Part shown: positions 25,195 through 36,900 of the stretch, one piece after another
How the letters are laid out: the number at the start of each line of letters is the position of its first letter
Numbering within the stretch: position 1 is the first letter of the stretch
Source of the DNA: Actinernus sp. WN-2022
Lineage: Eukaryota > Cnidaria > Anthozoa > Actiniaria > Actinernidae
DNA: 64,000 nt
NCBI GenBank assembly: GCA_030867875.1
Contig: JAOWCC010000403.1
Span: 124,001 to 188,000 of the forward strand
Direction of reading: 5' to 3'
Notes under the pieces: model-generated
Seen by the model: the letters and a program-made list of their open reading frames with translations, nothing else
Databases searched by the model: none
Told to the model about the DNA's origin: nothing
Program-made: the position numbers and the translations under genes

Positions 25195-27075
25195 TATACT
25201 GTACACTATACACCCCACTGTACAGCAGTATACATCACTATACATCACTATACACCCCTATACAACCCTATACAGCACTATACAAGCAGTATACACCCCT
25301 ATACAGCACCGGGGGGGGGGGGGGATACTCCTGTTTGTGACGTATTATGTATGTGCCGCCCGGGTGGGTCAGGGTTTTGAGCTCAGTTTGGGCAGGTAGG
25401 GTCAGGATTGGAGTATAATTTGGGTGCAGTCAGGGTCGGGGTTCAGTATTTTTTAGGCAGTTAGGGTTCAGTTTTTTTTAGCTACTATGTCGAAAAAAAT
25501 ACATTCTGTTGCCGCATTTTGATCGCCTCTCCACATGCAAGCACTGAGGTCCCTTACATTGTGACGCCGCTAATTCGTACTTCAGTACTTATCTATGTAC
25601 TCCATCTGCTGATTTGTTTACCCAATACCACGTCCCGACTTGAAATGTTCCGTATTTTGCATGCAATCCCGGTACGCGGTATACCGGCCGGGATATATAT
25701 CCGACCGTGTTTTGAAAACAATTTAAAGAAGGGGCAATAAGGTTTTTTTTTTCCCAAAAAGGGGGCAATCAGGGTTTTGGAGCTCGGATTGGGTCAAACA
25801 GGGTCAGGGTTTGAGTCTCTTGGCCTCACATACATACCCATTTTTCATGTAAGTACCCCCCCGGATACAGCACTATACAGGCCTATACAGCACTATACAG
25901 ACCTGTACACCCCTATACAGCACTACACAGCACTATACAGCACTATACAGGCCTATACAGCACTATACAGCACTATATACACCACTATACAGCACTATAC
26001 ACCCTATACACACCTATACACTCCAATACAGGGCTATACAGCCCTATACAACACTATACAGGCCTATACAGCACTACAAGCAGTATACACCCCTATACAG
26101 CACTATACAGGCCTATACAGCACTATATACAGACCTGTACACCCCTATACAGCACGATACAGGCCTATACAGCACTATACACCCCTATACAGCCCTATAC
26201 AGCCCTATACAGGCCTATACAGGCCTATACAGGCCTATACAGCGCTATACAGGCCTATACAGCCTATACATCACTTATACAGCCCTATACAGCCCTATAC
26301 ATCACTATATATACGCCCCTATACACCCCTATACATGTACAGGCCTATACACCCCTATACAGCACTATACAAGCAGTATACACCCCTATATACAGCAATA
26401 TACAGGCCTATACAGCACTATACAGACCTGTACACCCCTATACAGCACTATACAGGCCTATACAGCACTATACACCCCTATACATGCAGGCCTATACACC
26501 CCTATTCAGACATATACAGCCCCATTACAGCCCTGTACAGTGCTATACAGGCGTATACAGCACTATACAGGCCTATACAGCACTATACGGGACCATACAG
26601 CACTATACACCACTTATACACCCTCTATACAGCCCTATACACCCCAATACAGGCCTATACACCCCTATACAGCCCTATACAGGCCTATACAGCGCTATAC
26701 AGCCTATACATCACTTTTACAGCACTATACAGCCCTATACAGCCCTATACAGCACTATACAGCACTATATATACACCCCTATACATGTACAGGCCTATAC
26801 ACCCCTATACAGCACTATACAGCACTATACACCCCTATACATGCAGGCATATACACCCCTATACAGACATATACAGCCCTATACAGCCCCATTACAGCCC
26901 TGTACAGTGCTATACAGGCCTATACAGCACTATAGCCTATACACCACTATACAGGACCATACAGCACTATACACCACTTATACACCCTCTATACAGCCCT
27001 ATACAGCCCTATACACCCCAATACAGGCCTATACACCCCTATACAGCCCAGTGCATGCAGGCCTCTACACCCTTA
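25195..27075. repeat. Large minisatellite, 10-bp unit (ctatacagca)
   Basis: Two blocks (about 25195-25310 and 25862-27070) are made of a 10-bp unit ctatacagcN with variants cacccctata, caggcctata and cagccctata, plus occasional longer spacers such as catgtacagg. A G-rich segment separates the blocks: G-run at 25308-25323, then a gggtcagggtt-type stretch. Because the unit lacks stop codons and 10 is not a multiple of 3, all three plus frames stay open for long stretches, giving a spurious Y/T/L/P-rich frame of 518 codons at 25777-27333. I do not call it a protein. Confidence 0.93.
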
Positions 27076-27572
27076 TACGAGCTTAAAACTATCGAGAAAA
27101 ACAACAGCGACTTCTCTCAGATGAACGATGGAAATCTAGTATTACTGTACAGAAATGTTCGCTCGAAGAAATTAATTTCGCTTGATCTTTTGATTAACAT
27201 GCATGTTCAATTAAGCCACGTACTGGAAGCCCAAAGTATGTATTTCGATCCATTCCTAAAGCTACGTATACAGAGCTTTCACTCGAATTTTTCGAAAACA
27301 AGAAAGGTTTCCTGTATAAATGTATATTGCTAGTAAATGCGGTTGCGGGCCACATCGGTCCGAACTTGCACGTAATATTTTTCCAGCTTTCAAAATGTTT
27401 TAAAACACTTTACCATAGCTTAAAACAATCCGGCTTCCTCAAAACAGCATCGACTACTGAATAATGTTCTTAAAACGATAAGTGGAATGAAAAAATTACG
27501 TAAGATAATACAACATATACATCTTAAGGTATGCAGAATTAAACAAGCTCATCGTAAATAAATCAGCACAAT
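27076..27572. other. No recognisable feature
   Basis: AT-rich sequence after the minisatellite. The open frame running out of the repeat to 27333 has no recognisable domain. Confidence 0.4.
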
Positions 27573-27771
27573 ACCAGTTCGCGGTTAATTCCGACATTTT
27601 GAAAGGGGTGCAAACTTTGTATGTGAATCTGATGCCAAATAATTTTTCGTAACTCGAATTTCTGAAATATCCACTGTCTGCAAACTTAATATTCCAGGTA
27701 AAAGATTAACCGCTGATCAAAATTTGAAGGTATGTAGCTGTGCTGGGAAGCGTGCAATCGTGTTTTCAGGA
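27573..27771. mobile_element. Partial copy of the GACCAGTTCGCGG MITE
   Basis: It begins ataccagttcgcggtta, continues through tccgacattttgaaagggg and ends near gggaagcgtgcaatcgtg and gtgttttcagg. This matches the left half of the elements at 38071-38372 and 57683-58102. The right terminal repeat is missing. Confidence 0.75.
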
Positions 27772-28353
27772 ACGAGAATGGGTGAAACCCTTGTTCGATG
27801 CATATGCCTCGTCAGGTGGATGAATCTGACATCCAATGAAACATGTTGACGATGTTGCGCACGCATCAGTGGAACAATAGACGCGAGCTTTGTCATTTCA
27901 TTGATCACTCGAAAGACTGCATGATGAACTTGAGGCCAACGAGGAATCTATGCGGCCGGATTTAACGTCTCAGTATTGATACGAGAAGAGAGAAAGGTAG
28001 ATCCATTCCAAACGTGTGCAATAGACTCTTTCAGACCACGTGACGTTTCCCTTGAGTAATGCGTTTTGTTTTTCTGTATCCCAAGAGGAAACGTACCAAT
28101 TTCTATAATTGGAAAACAAAGCACTGAATCCTCTGGAGAACTATCACGTGGTCTGAAATGGAAAAACAAACAATGAAGCTGAAACGATATTGATTCCAAA
28201 AGTTTTATTGGAACCTGAAAGTGAGTTTCGTTAGTGGTGATTCTTCATGTAGGCACACATGAATTGCTATCAAAATACAATAGAATTCAACACGCAATAC
28301 AATTTGCGATGGCTTCCAACTTGTACGTATCGGACGTATCATCACATATTAGC

Positions 28354-28466
28354 GTCGTCCCCAGGCTTTTCGTCTACGCGCGGCTGGATATTGTGACGTC
28401 ACTGATTCGGCCATTTTGGAAAAAAAACATGATTCGACGACTAAGTAGAAGCCTGGGGACGAGGCT
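28354..28466. mobile_element. Short MITE with CCCCAGGCTT arms
   Basis: The left arm cgtccccaggctttt and the right arm aagcctggggacgagg are inverted. Between them lies gtctacgcgcggctgg and a gtgacgtcac palindrome. A diverged half (cgtccctagtctacgcgcg) recurs near 28722. Confidence 0.65.
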
Positions 28467-29636
28467 AATCACATATGATTGACAGGGCTGAATAACTAGA
28501 AGCGGCAGGAATTTTACCGAACTGACTACCTGTGGGCGGTCAATCGGGCAAAACTTACACTACATTGTCCAAAACATATGTTGTTTCTCAGTTTCTGGTG
28601 GATATGGTCTGAGTATTTTAATCTTTATATCCTTCCAGCAAAACTCTTATTCTTCGCAGAAAACATGAAGGTACTCGCTAAATTTAGAAATTTCCGCCAT
28701 TTTTGTATACGCTGCAGTCGTCCCTAGTCTACGCGCGTCACGTTATTCAGTAAATGCATATATGGGGTCTGGGTACGAGATTGTTATTCAGCGCTGTCAG
28801 GGCGCTGTCCATATGCCGATTATATTTCATTTATGGGAGGTAGCTTGGAAAGGTCCTTGCAGATAGCACTCATATGTAGATGATGCCACATTAACTAGAA
28901 GTTTCTAATAGAAAGTTAAGTGCTGCGAGGGGATGCATTAGATATTAGTAATGATTTGCAAGTTTCTGTAGCTTTAAACAACTAGGAGTAATTATAGATT
29001 ATGGCCATGGGAAGTGCGTTGGAGAAATTTGAATATGATTGTGCAACCAATAGTTGATAATTTTCGATTAAGAATTGAAACAAAGGTAACCAAATAAACA
29101 AAGTGGAAAAAATATAGAGCCATAGAGAGAGATTTTTAGTTTGCCCAACTCACACTTGCCTTTGCTCAATCAGGGACTAATGAGTTGGGTTATTAGTAGA
29201 AAATGTGCATTTTGGACAGAAAATAACACAACATCGATACCGGAAATATAGAAAACAAATAAATTAGTATAGATATGTTATTGAAATGTGTGAACAATCA
29301 TGAACTATGACATTAATTTGCTGTATGGTAGAATTAATGGGTCCATGGACTGGGGGTCAGTGTTTTCTCCACACTCCCTAATTTCGAAATATACTGAGGT
29401 ATGGGGTCAATGTTTTCTAACGTGTAACATCAACTCAAAGCAGAAGGCTCCTGCTCAAAGTTAATATTTGTATCCGAGTGATGAAAAATGTAAAAGCTTA
29501 AAAGCAAGACGAATTATGGGGTAATTAAATCTTACTTCTGATAGTGATATATAGGGAAGATTTTTCATTTGTTTGTGCCACGTTGGGCGATTAATCATAT
29601 TTAATGTTTGCTACCTGGAAGCGGGGTTCGTTTCCC
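28467..29636. other. No recognisable feature
   Basis: Non-coding AT-rich DNA with no recognised reading frame, apart from the half MITE near 28722. Confidence 0.4.
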
Positions 29637-29947
29637 GGGGGGGGAGGACTCCCTTATGTGAGGGGTACATGGATGCTCGTCGTACCTTTTAGGGGTCAAA
29701 ATCAGGAGTTTGGTACCACTTAGGGTATCCACCATCAAACACAGACATTTCTATGTAAAGCGGTACCTTTTAGGGGTTGGGTGTAAATTGAACAAAAAAG
29801 CTGTTATCAATTTACATTATTATTATCTTTTAGGGGTCAAAATAAGCTTGAGCCACGCCCATTTTAGTACCTCTTAGGGGTCAAATCGAAAATGTCCGAC
29901 GAGCATCCCGGCCTACCCCTTTTATATGGGAGTTCCCCCCACCCCCC
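29637..29947. mobile_element. G-tract-bounded inverted repeat element, copy 2
   Basis: It opens with a run of G and gaggactcccttatgtgagg, and closes with cccttttatatgggagttcc and a C run. The interior repeats ccttttaggggt four times or more. The ends ggatgctcgtcg and cgacgagcatcc are perfect inverted repeats. Related to 19249-19594. Confidence 0.75.
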
Positions 29948-32029
29948 AGGGGTTCGTTTGCTGTCCCGAAGGACGATTTGTAAGTGTTAGTCTCCGTAGA
30001 TCAACATGCTTCACCGGGCAGATAGTTTAGCGATATCAGGCGTCTCTGCATCTAGTACGAGTCGATTGCCAAGCGCATCCGGCGAGATACAGTCGGTCTC
30101 CTTCGATAAAGATAATTTGTATCGATTGTGTCAGAAGTCCACTGACACTGGCACTGCTGAACTGGGCACACGACAGCGCTGCAAAACTCATAAAAGAACA
30201 TTGTCTTCCTCTCGATACATCACTAAAATGTTCGTGACCCTGATGAATTGAATACTTCCAGCTATGAATAAAGCGGAGTTTGACATGATAATTTGATAAA
30301 ATGAAATCACCGTGTTGAAATCGGCGAACACGAAAATGCTACATCCGGGTCATATCCACTGAGCCTAGGGCATCAAAACGAGGCGATCACCGGCCGGTGG
30401 GTGACCATGAACCCAAAATATTTTTCAAGGAAATGGTATGTACTTGCGAAAAGGTATGTGTGTGACCACCCTGTGTTGTAACGTCAGGATTAGTGTTGCT
30501 GCGAGTGTAGCGAGTAGCAATAAGTTTAAACATTAAGATTAGCAGCGCGTTGAGCTACTTATTTTGACCAGAAATACCCAAAAATGTAGTAACACAAAAG
30601 TCGATCGTTCACTGAATAAAGAGAGGAAGTGTAGGAAATAGACTTTTTTATGATAGTCCTGTTTACACTTTTCATCATGGTGGACAGTGATGAAATATCT
30701 ACCCATATCTAGCAAAAGTGCGTCTAGTACTCTCAGACAAAATAACTCAGTATAAATACTGACTATATGTAATCTAAAATGCAAGACTGATTAATTCTAA
30801 TGCTCGAGCACGAACCGCTAGGATAATAGCGAGCGTTATGTTACTCTTGTGACAACATTTCATCTAAGATTCAACGCTCACGTTTGTAACAGTTTCAGTG
30901 AAGATTTAATACCATCATGAAATCGATATCAAGTCGTATGATATTCGGGAAATGTGACTTGCCGAGAACGAAATGAGCACGAAGGACAAACGATCGTCTC
31001 AGTTACGGTTGAATAGGAACAAAACTTAAACAAACTTTTATGGCCAAAACGTGAACTCAAAGAAAATATGGACTTGTTTGCAATGGTTAGTAGCACGCTA
31101 GTTCAAGTTTTCAATAGGATTTGTACGTACTGGCCTTGTTTTTGTTTAATAAACTCTTCAAACAAACAGGGTGATCAGAGTCTCAAATTCAGTTTAAATC
31201 TTAACAAATTGTACCTCTATTATTCTTTATTACGATATGGTTCTTAGCCGGGGAAATATAGTCATGTATGACATGTAAACGGACGCGAGTGAATTCAGAT
31301 ATTAGATATATATTAATAAATAATTACATGCATTGTGGTTCATTATATTTTACTAGGTTATTATTTTATTCATAACCGCTGTACAAGATGGTAGAGATAA
31401 TGACAGACTGCAAAACAGTCGCTTTATTATTTTGTAAAATTCTGTCAAGATAAAGAAACACGAGCGCATTCAGGAAACGGTCACAAGAACGAGGCTTGCA
31501 ACCACAGGTAGATGGGCATTTTAAATGCACACCGTACCTATGAAGATGTCCTAGGCATCTAACGCCCCCCTCCAACCCAGAAGTAGAGTGCAACCTACTC
31601 TAACACACACGAAGTAACGAATATCAGACAATCAGACATATAAAAATAAATGGTATCACCATGATTTATTCTACATCAATTTTATGTTAGCTGTGGTTGC
31701 AGTAAAGAGCAAATGGCCCCGCGTCACTATGGCTAATCGTCACATTTGACTTGAAATGAAGCGAGACATCATGCAGCAGAGCCCTATTAAAGAGACAAAC
31801 AACGACACAAAGATTTAGAGCCTTTCTTTACCTAAAACCACAATGTTAGAGGATATGTGAGATAGAATGATTGACGAGAGTCGAGGAGAACGGCAGAGGT
31901 ACAAACAATTCCTATTAGGCAGCCCTCGATATAATTGGGATGGGTGCAGTGACTAATTCCTGTAAAAAAACTAGTGTTGAACTGCATCGGCGGGGAATAT
32001 CAACACTGGTATGATCAACTAAAAGGGAG
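29948..32029. other. No supported gene
   Basis: Two short frames were weighed: 30006-30251 (plus, S/T-rich, unrecognised) and 31366-31593 (minus, with a cysteine cluster C-x3-C-x-C-x4-C around 31490-31530). Neither has a splice or homology argument strong enough to call. The rest is featureless AT-rich sequence. Confidence 0.4.
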
Positions 32030-32032
32030 CGA

Positions 32033-32337
32033 TTATAGAATACCCTGCCACTTTTTGAAGCTATGTTATTTAGTTAGTGCTACCGTGGTACCGCAGTCGC
32101 GATAGCTTTTTTAGAACGAAGAATATAGTTTTTTTAACGAAGGATATGAACTAAGTGGCAACGCAGTCCCGCAGTCCCATAGTCGATGCATACATATTAA
32201 TATCTGTAAGACGTTGAACTAAGTGGCAACGCAGTCCCATAGTCCCATAGTCAATGCATGAATATTAATAAAGCTGACTGCGGGACCGCGGTAGTACTGA
32301 ATATACCATCTATAGCTGTAGTGGCGGGGTATTCTAT
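32033..32337. mobile_element. MITE with internal duplication
   Basis: Terminal arms tatagaataccctgccact and agtggcggggtattctata are inverted, flanked by TA-rich sequence. The interior holds two tandem copies (about 32148 and 32216) of gaactaagtggcaacgcagt plus complementary gcgggaccgcggtagta-type blocks. Confidence 0.8.
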
Positions 32338-32365
32338 AGTTTAGCCACTAAAAATCGATTTGCGT

Positions 32366-32475
32366 GGGGGAGCAAGTAGCAGCTGACGTTCTGAGCGCTA
32401 GCCCTTCGTCAGAGCAAAAGACGAAGGGGATGGAAGGGCTAGCCCTCAAAACGTCAGCTGCCGCTACTCGCAGTA
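32366..32475. repeat. Foldback of about 110 bp
   Basis: gcaagtagcagctgacgttc and ctagccctt at the left pair with aagggctag and acgtcagctgccgctactcg at the right. Loop of about 30 bp. Confidence 0.75.
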
Positions 32476-32689
32476 CTCGCTAAGATCGGGCAAAGGCCAC
32501 TAAGACTTGTTGTTCCAACTTTATTTAAAAATACGGAGAATTCTAACAGATACAATCTGATTTCCATAGAAGCCGTGTGGTAAAAAATATTATAATTACA
32601 AAATTGCGATATATCTAGGCTAAGCTAATATATTAAAATTATTTTTATTTACAATTTTTCTGGGTCATAAAGGATTTAAATAATTATAA

Positions 32690-33295
32690 AAGGTATCCTA
32701 TCAAATGATAACTACTAGATAAATAAATAAATAATTACATTAGTCACTAAGGAGAGTGGTGGTCGCAACTTGTTTCTTAAAAGAAACAAGAGACTTTGTT
32801 TCGCGTAGTTTGGCTGGAAGCCCATTCCATATTTTTGCACCATTGTATGATTAACTTTTTTTCAGGAATTCAGTTCTTGGTTGAGGGAGGCAAAGTTTTG
32901 TGTCAGATCCTCTTAAATTATAATGAGTCGAGTTTCCAACTGTTGTAAATAACTCGGTAAGGCCAGTTGGCGCGAAATTATTTCGGATTTGGTGCATAGT
33001 GACCGCTTTGCGTTTAGCCCTTCGTTCATCTAGTTTATCCCATCCTAGGGTATCTAAAAGTAACCTGGAGCTCGTATTATAGTCTGCTCTAAGAATTAGT
33101 CTAGCGGCTCTGTTTTGAAAAAATTGTAGTTTATCTGAGAGGAATTTTCCAAAATTGTCCCAAACTTCGCAACAATAATCCATGTGTGTCTGAATAAGGG
33201 AATCGTAAATTGTACTGACCGTTTTAGCAACTTTGTAACAGTGAAATTCCAAGGTATCTAAATTTAACTTATATCATATAGTACGTATTTATTTA
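32690..33295 (-). mobile_element. 5'-truncated LINE fragment (C-terminal region)
   Basis: The minus strand encodes the region after the reverse transcriptase of a non-LTR element, including YDSLIQTHMDYCCEVWDN, FFQNRAARLILRADYNTSSR and the terminal YNGAKIWNGLPAKLRETKSL block at about 32770-32840. The catalytic part is missing. The 5' truncation point falls next to, and appears to interrupt, exon 2 of the secreted-peptide pseudogene at 33301-34420, so insertion of this LINE probably removed the last three cysteines of that paralog. Confidence 0.8.
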
Positions 33296-33300
33296 TATAA

Positions 33301-34420
33301 TCAGTAGCCTATTATTAAGTTGTCACAGCGATCATTGCATGTTCCGGTTTTCGAGCCTTTCCAACAATCTTTGAACTTGCCAGTGTTAACGGGCCTATTT
33401 ATAAATAAGAAAGCATTTGGCTAAAATGGAGCCGGACATCTTACGCAATGTTATGCCTGCAAAATATATAACGTAATGCACTGAAATAACTCAGTTAAGT
33501 GTAACGCAATGTACGTATCCCGGGGTACGTATGTATAAGACAGCACGTTGTCAAGTACGTACCGTTGTAGGTATTATGTATGTATAATATATGTATGACA
33601 GATTGAGAGTATAGTTTATATGTCGTCTAAATTTGAAATCTAAAAGATCAATATCCAACTTACGGATCATACGGATCGTTCAAGATGTTCTCCACATAGT
33701 CATCGTAGTGTGGCTTATGTACCTATTAGCGGCTTCCCCGAGGGGTCGACCCCCGGGCTAACCACGGAGACATGTGGGGGAATACAGGATGATTGAATGC
33801 AAACATTGCCCCTGGGGCCGGGGAAATGCTCGACTTTGTGTTAGGGTTGGAAAACTGGGGTGGGGGATTCGTTCAAATTGTTTTTGACATGAAACTATAA
33901 ACCACGGACATTGTTTGTTTCCTCAGTTAATACAAGAGTTAAAGCGTGCCGATCAGAAGAGATATACAGAGACTTTCTGTCTTGTTCCTTGATTAGCTAC
34001 TAACTGAAGTACATTGTACATTGAAGTGCGTTTTGTTCCTTAAAGATACTATGAAGTTCATTGAAGTGTTAATAAAGTTCCATTTTCTGTTGAAAATAGA
34101 GTGTTCAATGTTATAGAAATAACGTTAGTAACGATATTCAGTCGTCAATTCAGCTCCATCGAAGACTCGTCAATCTCATTATGTGCAAAATGACGGGGGA
34201 TTGTAGGTCGTGGAAGACCTAACTAGGAGACTTTGAAAGGGACGATTCCACTATCCCTGGGGGAAATCGTCAAGATTGTTTCTGTCTTTTTACAATCCCC
34301 CTGGTAAGCCCGGGGGTCGACCCCTCGGGAAAGCCGCTGATCCAGCATGATAGGTGCATCACTCCGAGCCCCAACGAGCGAAATGGCGAGAAGAAGAACT
34401 GCGTAAGTCAGAAACTTCAT
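33301..34420 (-). pseudogene. Disrupted secreted six-cysteine peptide paralog
   Basis: Exon 1 starts at ATG 34420 with a signal peptide (MKFLTYAVLLLAISLVGAR), nearly identical to the intact copies at 40.7 and 48.0 kb, and continues at about 33664-33715 with the acidic linker (HYDDYVENIL). The two parts are separated by an insertion of about 640 bp. The donor GTAAGT is at about 33663. Exon 2 (33301-33394, acceptor AG, phase-compatible) preserves the first three cysteines with spacing C-x8-C-x3-C, then hits TGA where LINE-derived sequence begins. The TATA-like sequence and 5' leader (ataatctcagtcactatta on the plus strand) match the other copies. Non-functional by two independent insertions. 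Confidence 0.8.
33716..34361. mobile_element. TIR DNA transposon (non-autonomous) inside peptide exon 1
   Basis: Inverted repeats of about 32 bp, agcggcttccccgagggg at 33729 and cccctcgggaaagccgct ending at 34338, continue inward through tcgacccccgggct and its complement. Shorter complementary ends (atgtacctatta and taggtgcat) lie outside them. No transposase is encoded. The insertion falls between the signal-peptide and linker codons of the peptide paralog. A long open frame through the junction on the minus strand is an artefact of the insertion. Confidence 0.8.
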
Positions 34421-34553
34421 GATTTCCTAAAATGTATAAGAAGACTATGTCAACATTGCAAGAAAACGACTGAATAATCTCAGTCACTATTAAAAACTAT
34501 ACATATATATACAGCCGCGTGCAGAAATTCTGACCCCCCAATGCAAATTAAAG

Positions 34554-34817
34554 AACATGAGAGAAATGTTAAAGCACAAGCCGAAGGCGCGTGCTTTCAA
34601 CATTTCTAGAGTGTTCTCAAATGACCAGAGTGTTTTATGATAGTATAAAACATGGATTTAAGGCTTCTTTATCTGTTTTATAATATAGATTTACGCGCGC
34701 GATGAAAGGAAACCGCCAGTTGAAAACTATATAACACGGCTAACCATGTTATATACTCTGATAAAACATGGCTTCTTAGCCAATCAGAGCGCGCGTACTA
34801 TCGTATCTATATTATAA
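34554..34817. mobile_element. Foldback/MITE element, copy 2 (truncated)
   Basis: Almost identical to 16489-16752, from aacatgagagaaatgttaaa to atctatattataaa. The outer left inverted arm seen at 16437 is missing here. Confidence 0.9.
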
Positions 34818-34949
34818 ATACTTATATACTTATATCGATTGCATCATGGGTAATCCGAAAATGTGCTTTTCAGACATTTTTTAACAAAAAAATATATCAG
34901 GTAGGAATACCAAGACAACTGCTAATACAAATCCCCCTATAATTTCCAG

Positions 34950-36054
34950 GATCCAAGCGGCTTCCTGTTTTATGAAGAGGCACGATATATCCTTCCGACC
35001 ACACTCGAGTATGTGCTATACGACGACACATCGAAGAGAAAAATGGTTATGAGGCATTTAGTTAAAAATCCTCTGGATACTAAGGACGGAAGGTGAGAAT
35101 AATGTCCAGTACATTTTAGCATTCCTCATTTCTCAAAGTAGTAAATGAAATAGTACCTATCTGAATGTTATTTCCTGATATCTTTAAAGGTTTTGCCTTT
35201 TCCGCCGAGCGTTGGACGCAGAGATGAAAGACGGTACGAGGGAAGGTTTACACGTCTGGAAGAACAAAAAGGAGGAAAAAGAATTCATTACAGTTGAAGA
35301 GAAGGAAACATTCTGGAGGATGAACTTGCTTGGAGCTTCGACAGCTAAGTCCTTATTAAATACTTTTACAATTATAATGGTAAACTTTTCGGATTGAGAG
35401 GAGGCGAGCATAGAGGCCTTGTGCTCACTAATTTTGAAATAGGGCCGAACTTCATAAAGTTCGAGCAAAATGAATGCAAAACGTTTCATGGAGACCTACA
35501 TGATTTAAAATATGTGCCTAGAGTTGTCAAACACGTTTGCCATAATTCGGTAAGGGAAAAGCACGAACGGTGTGTTGTAGAAATATACCAGTTATATATT
35601 GGTTTTTAGTTCAAAGTATCGGTAAAAGTATAAGTGCATTTTACTTTAGGCCGTCCAAATCCAAGCTTGGTTTTGAGAAATCTCCAGTGGGCATAAACTC
35701 CCTGAATAATATTTTGCCGGAGATGTGTAAGGCGGTAGGCCTAAAGCGTAAAACTGCTCATTGTCTACGTATAACTTGCGCATCTTCTCTCTTCAATGCT
35801 GGTGTAGAAGAGAAATTAATAAGGGAAAGAACAGGCAACCGTTCTGAGGCCTTATATATTCAAGTATGAAAAGCCTATATAGCGTAGAGAATGTAGCTAA
35901 GGTATTTGCAGTGTTAGCACCAACGTCTACTAGTACAGCAACTAGAGTCTCAGAGAAAGAACTGAGTAGTCAGATTAAGAGAGGTGCTAGCAATGAGAAA
36001 GTTTTTGATTTCCGTAAAGGCGTATTTCAGAATTGCTTTTTTAACATATTGTAA
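34950..36054 (+). pseudogene. Crypton-type tyrosine recombinase, copy 1
   Basis: Degenerate DUF3504/Crypton-like recombinase, an enzyme class that cuts and joins DNA through a tyrosine. A putative exon 34950-35092 and the main part from 35190 read RRALDAEMKDGTREGL, FGLRGGEHRGL, KTFHGDLHDLKYVPRVVKH, FYFRPSKSKLGFEKSPVG and HCLRITCASSLFNAG, then RTGNRSEAL. The H-x-x-R catalytic box is kept, but the usual His of G-H-R is Asn. The tyrosine-bearing end (35850 on) is frame-shifted. Frame changes at about 35362, 35607 and 35850 make it dead. This is the only copy with the upstream N-terminal part; copies 2 and 3 begin at the tandem-repeat boundary. Confidence 0.88.
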
Positions 36055-36282
36055 ATAAGGATAAATAATGCATGATATTGCTAATTAAAATGCAAGTGTT
36101 TGATCAGCATGTTTGATCTGATATCAAAACCCTTAAGATTTTGATCTGGTGCTTCATTGGGTATCGAGATTCATGCACCTGACCAAAATGGGATGACCCG
36201 ATTGGTTGTCAACGTTATGAATTATTAATGAGTTTGAGAACTGATGATCAAGGTCGATCACCTCAAGCTATAAAGGCCCGAT

Positions 36283-36402
36283 TCAAACGTCGAATTTTTC
36301 ATGCGCCGAATGCAATTGAAACACAAGATAATTAGGCGGTTTCTTTTGATCTAATTAGGTTCGGCGCATGAACATTTCGACGTTTGAATCGAGCCTAAGT
36401 TT
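36283..36402. mobile_element. MITE of about 120 bp in the 7.3-kb unit
   Basis: Arms ggcccgattcaaacgtcgaa and ttcgacgtttgaatcgagcc are inverted, with atgcgccgaa and ttcggcgcat continuing inward. Copies at 43560-43679 and 50837-50956 are part of the tandem units. Confidence 0.85.
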
Positions 36403-36769
36403 TGTCATTAACATGTGCTTTACTCACTAGAACCTGTAAAACCGATAACAAATCTTCAAACTGCGCACAACACTGAAACGACACTTGAAGAAAAGGTAAA
36501 GCAACGTCAACTGACATCATGCACTAATTTGGACAAGCTTATCAACGATGTTCACATAATGTTCACATATTGAAATACTACTACGTTTTAGTTAACTCTT
36601 TATTACAACTAGCATAATATTTCGTTTTCGTTTCCCGCCAAATCTATGTTAGACGATGTTTCCCGCCAAATATATAATGTCAGACGAAGTTTATTGTTAT
36701 TATTGATCATCGTATCTACTTAGATACGCTATATTTATTATCTTTTACCCGCCACTATGGCCGTTTGAC

Positions 36770-36831
36770 CTTTTTGTAACATCCTGTACAGTCTTTAATA
36801 AATATGAGATGAGATGAGATGAGATGAGAAG
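36770..36831 (+). mobile_element. LINE/SINE-like 3' tail, (atgag)n
   Basis: aataaat followed by five atgag repeats resembles a non-LTR retroelement terminus. Preceding sequence (cctgtacagtctttaat) has no coding content that I can name. Present at the same place in all three units. Confidence 0.5.
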
Positions 36832-36900
36832 TGTGCATCCCGAACGTAAGATCAGGCGGTGCTTAAAAAAAAACGTTTAACGGTGGTGCATAAGACAAAT

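Noticed and set aside
25777..27333. 518-codon open reading frame rich in Tyr, Thr, Leu and Pro
   Set aside because: It coincides with the 10-bp minisatellite, whose unit is stop-free in every frame; two other frames are open there too. No unique sequence resembles a protein.
34223..34420. Intact-looking 65-codon secreted peptide on the minus strand
   Set aside because: After the signal peptide the codons come from an inserted TIR element; comparison with the intact copies shows it is a disrupted exon rather than a new peptide.
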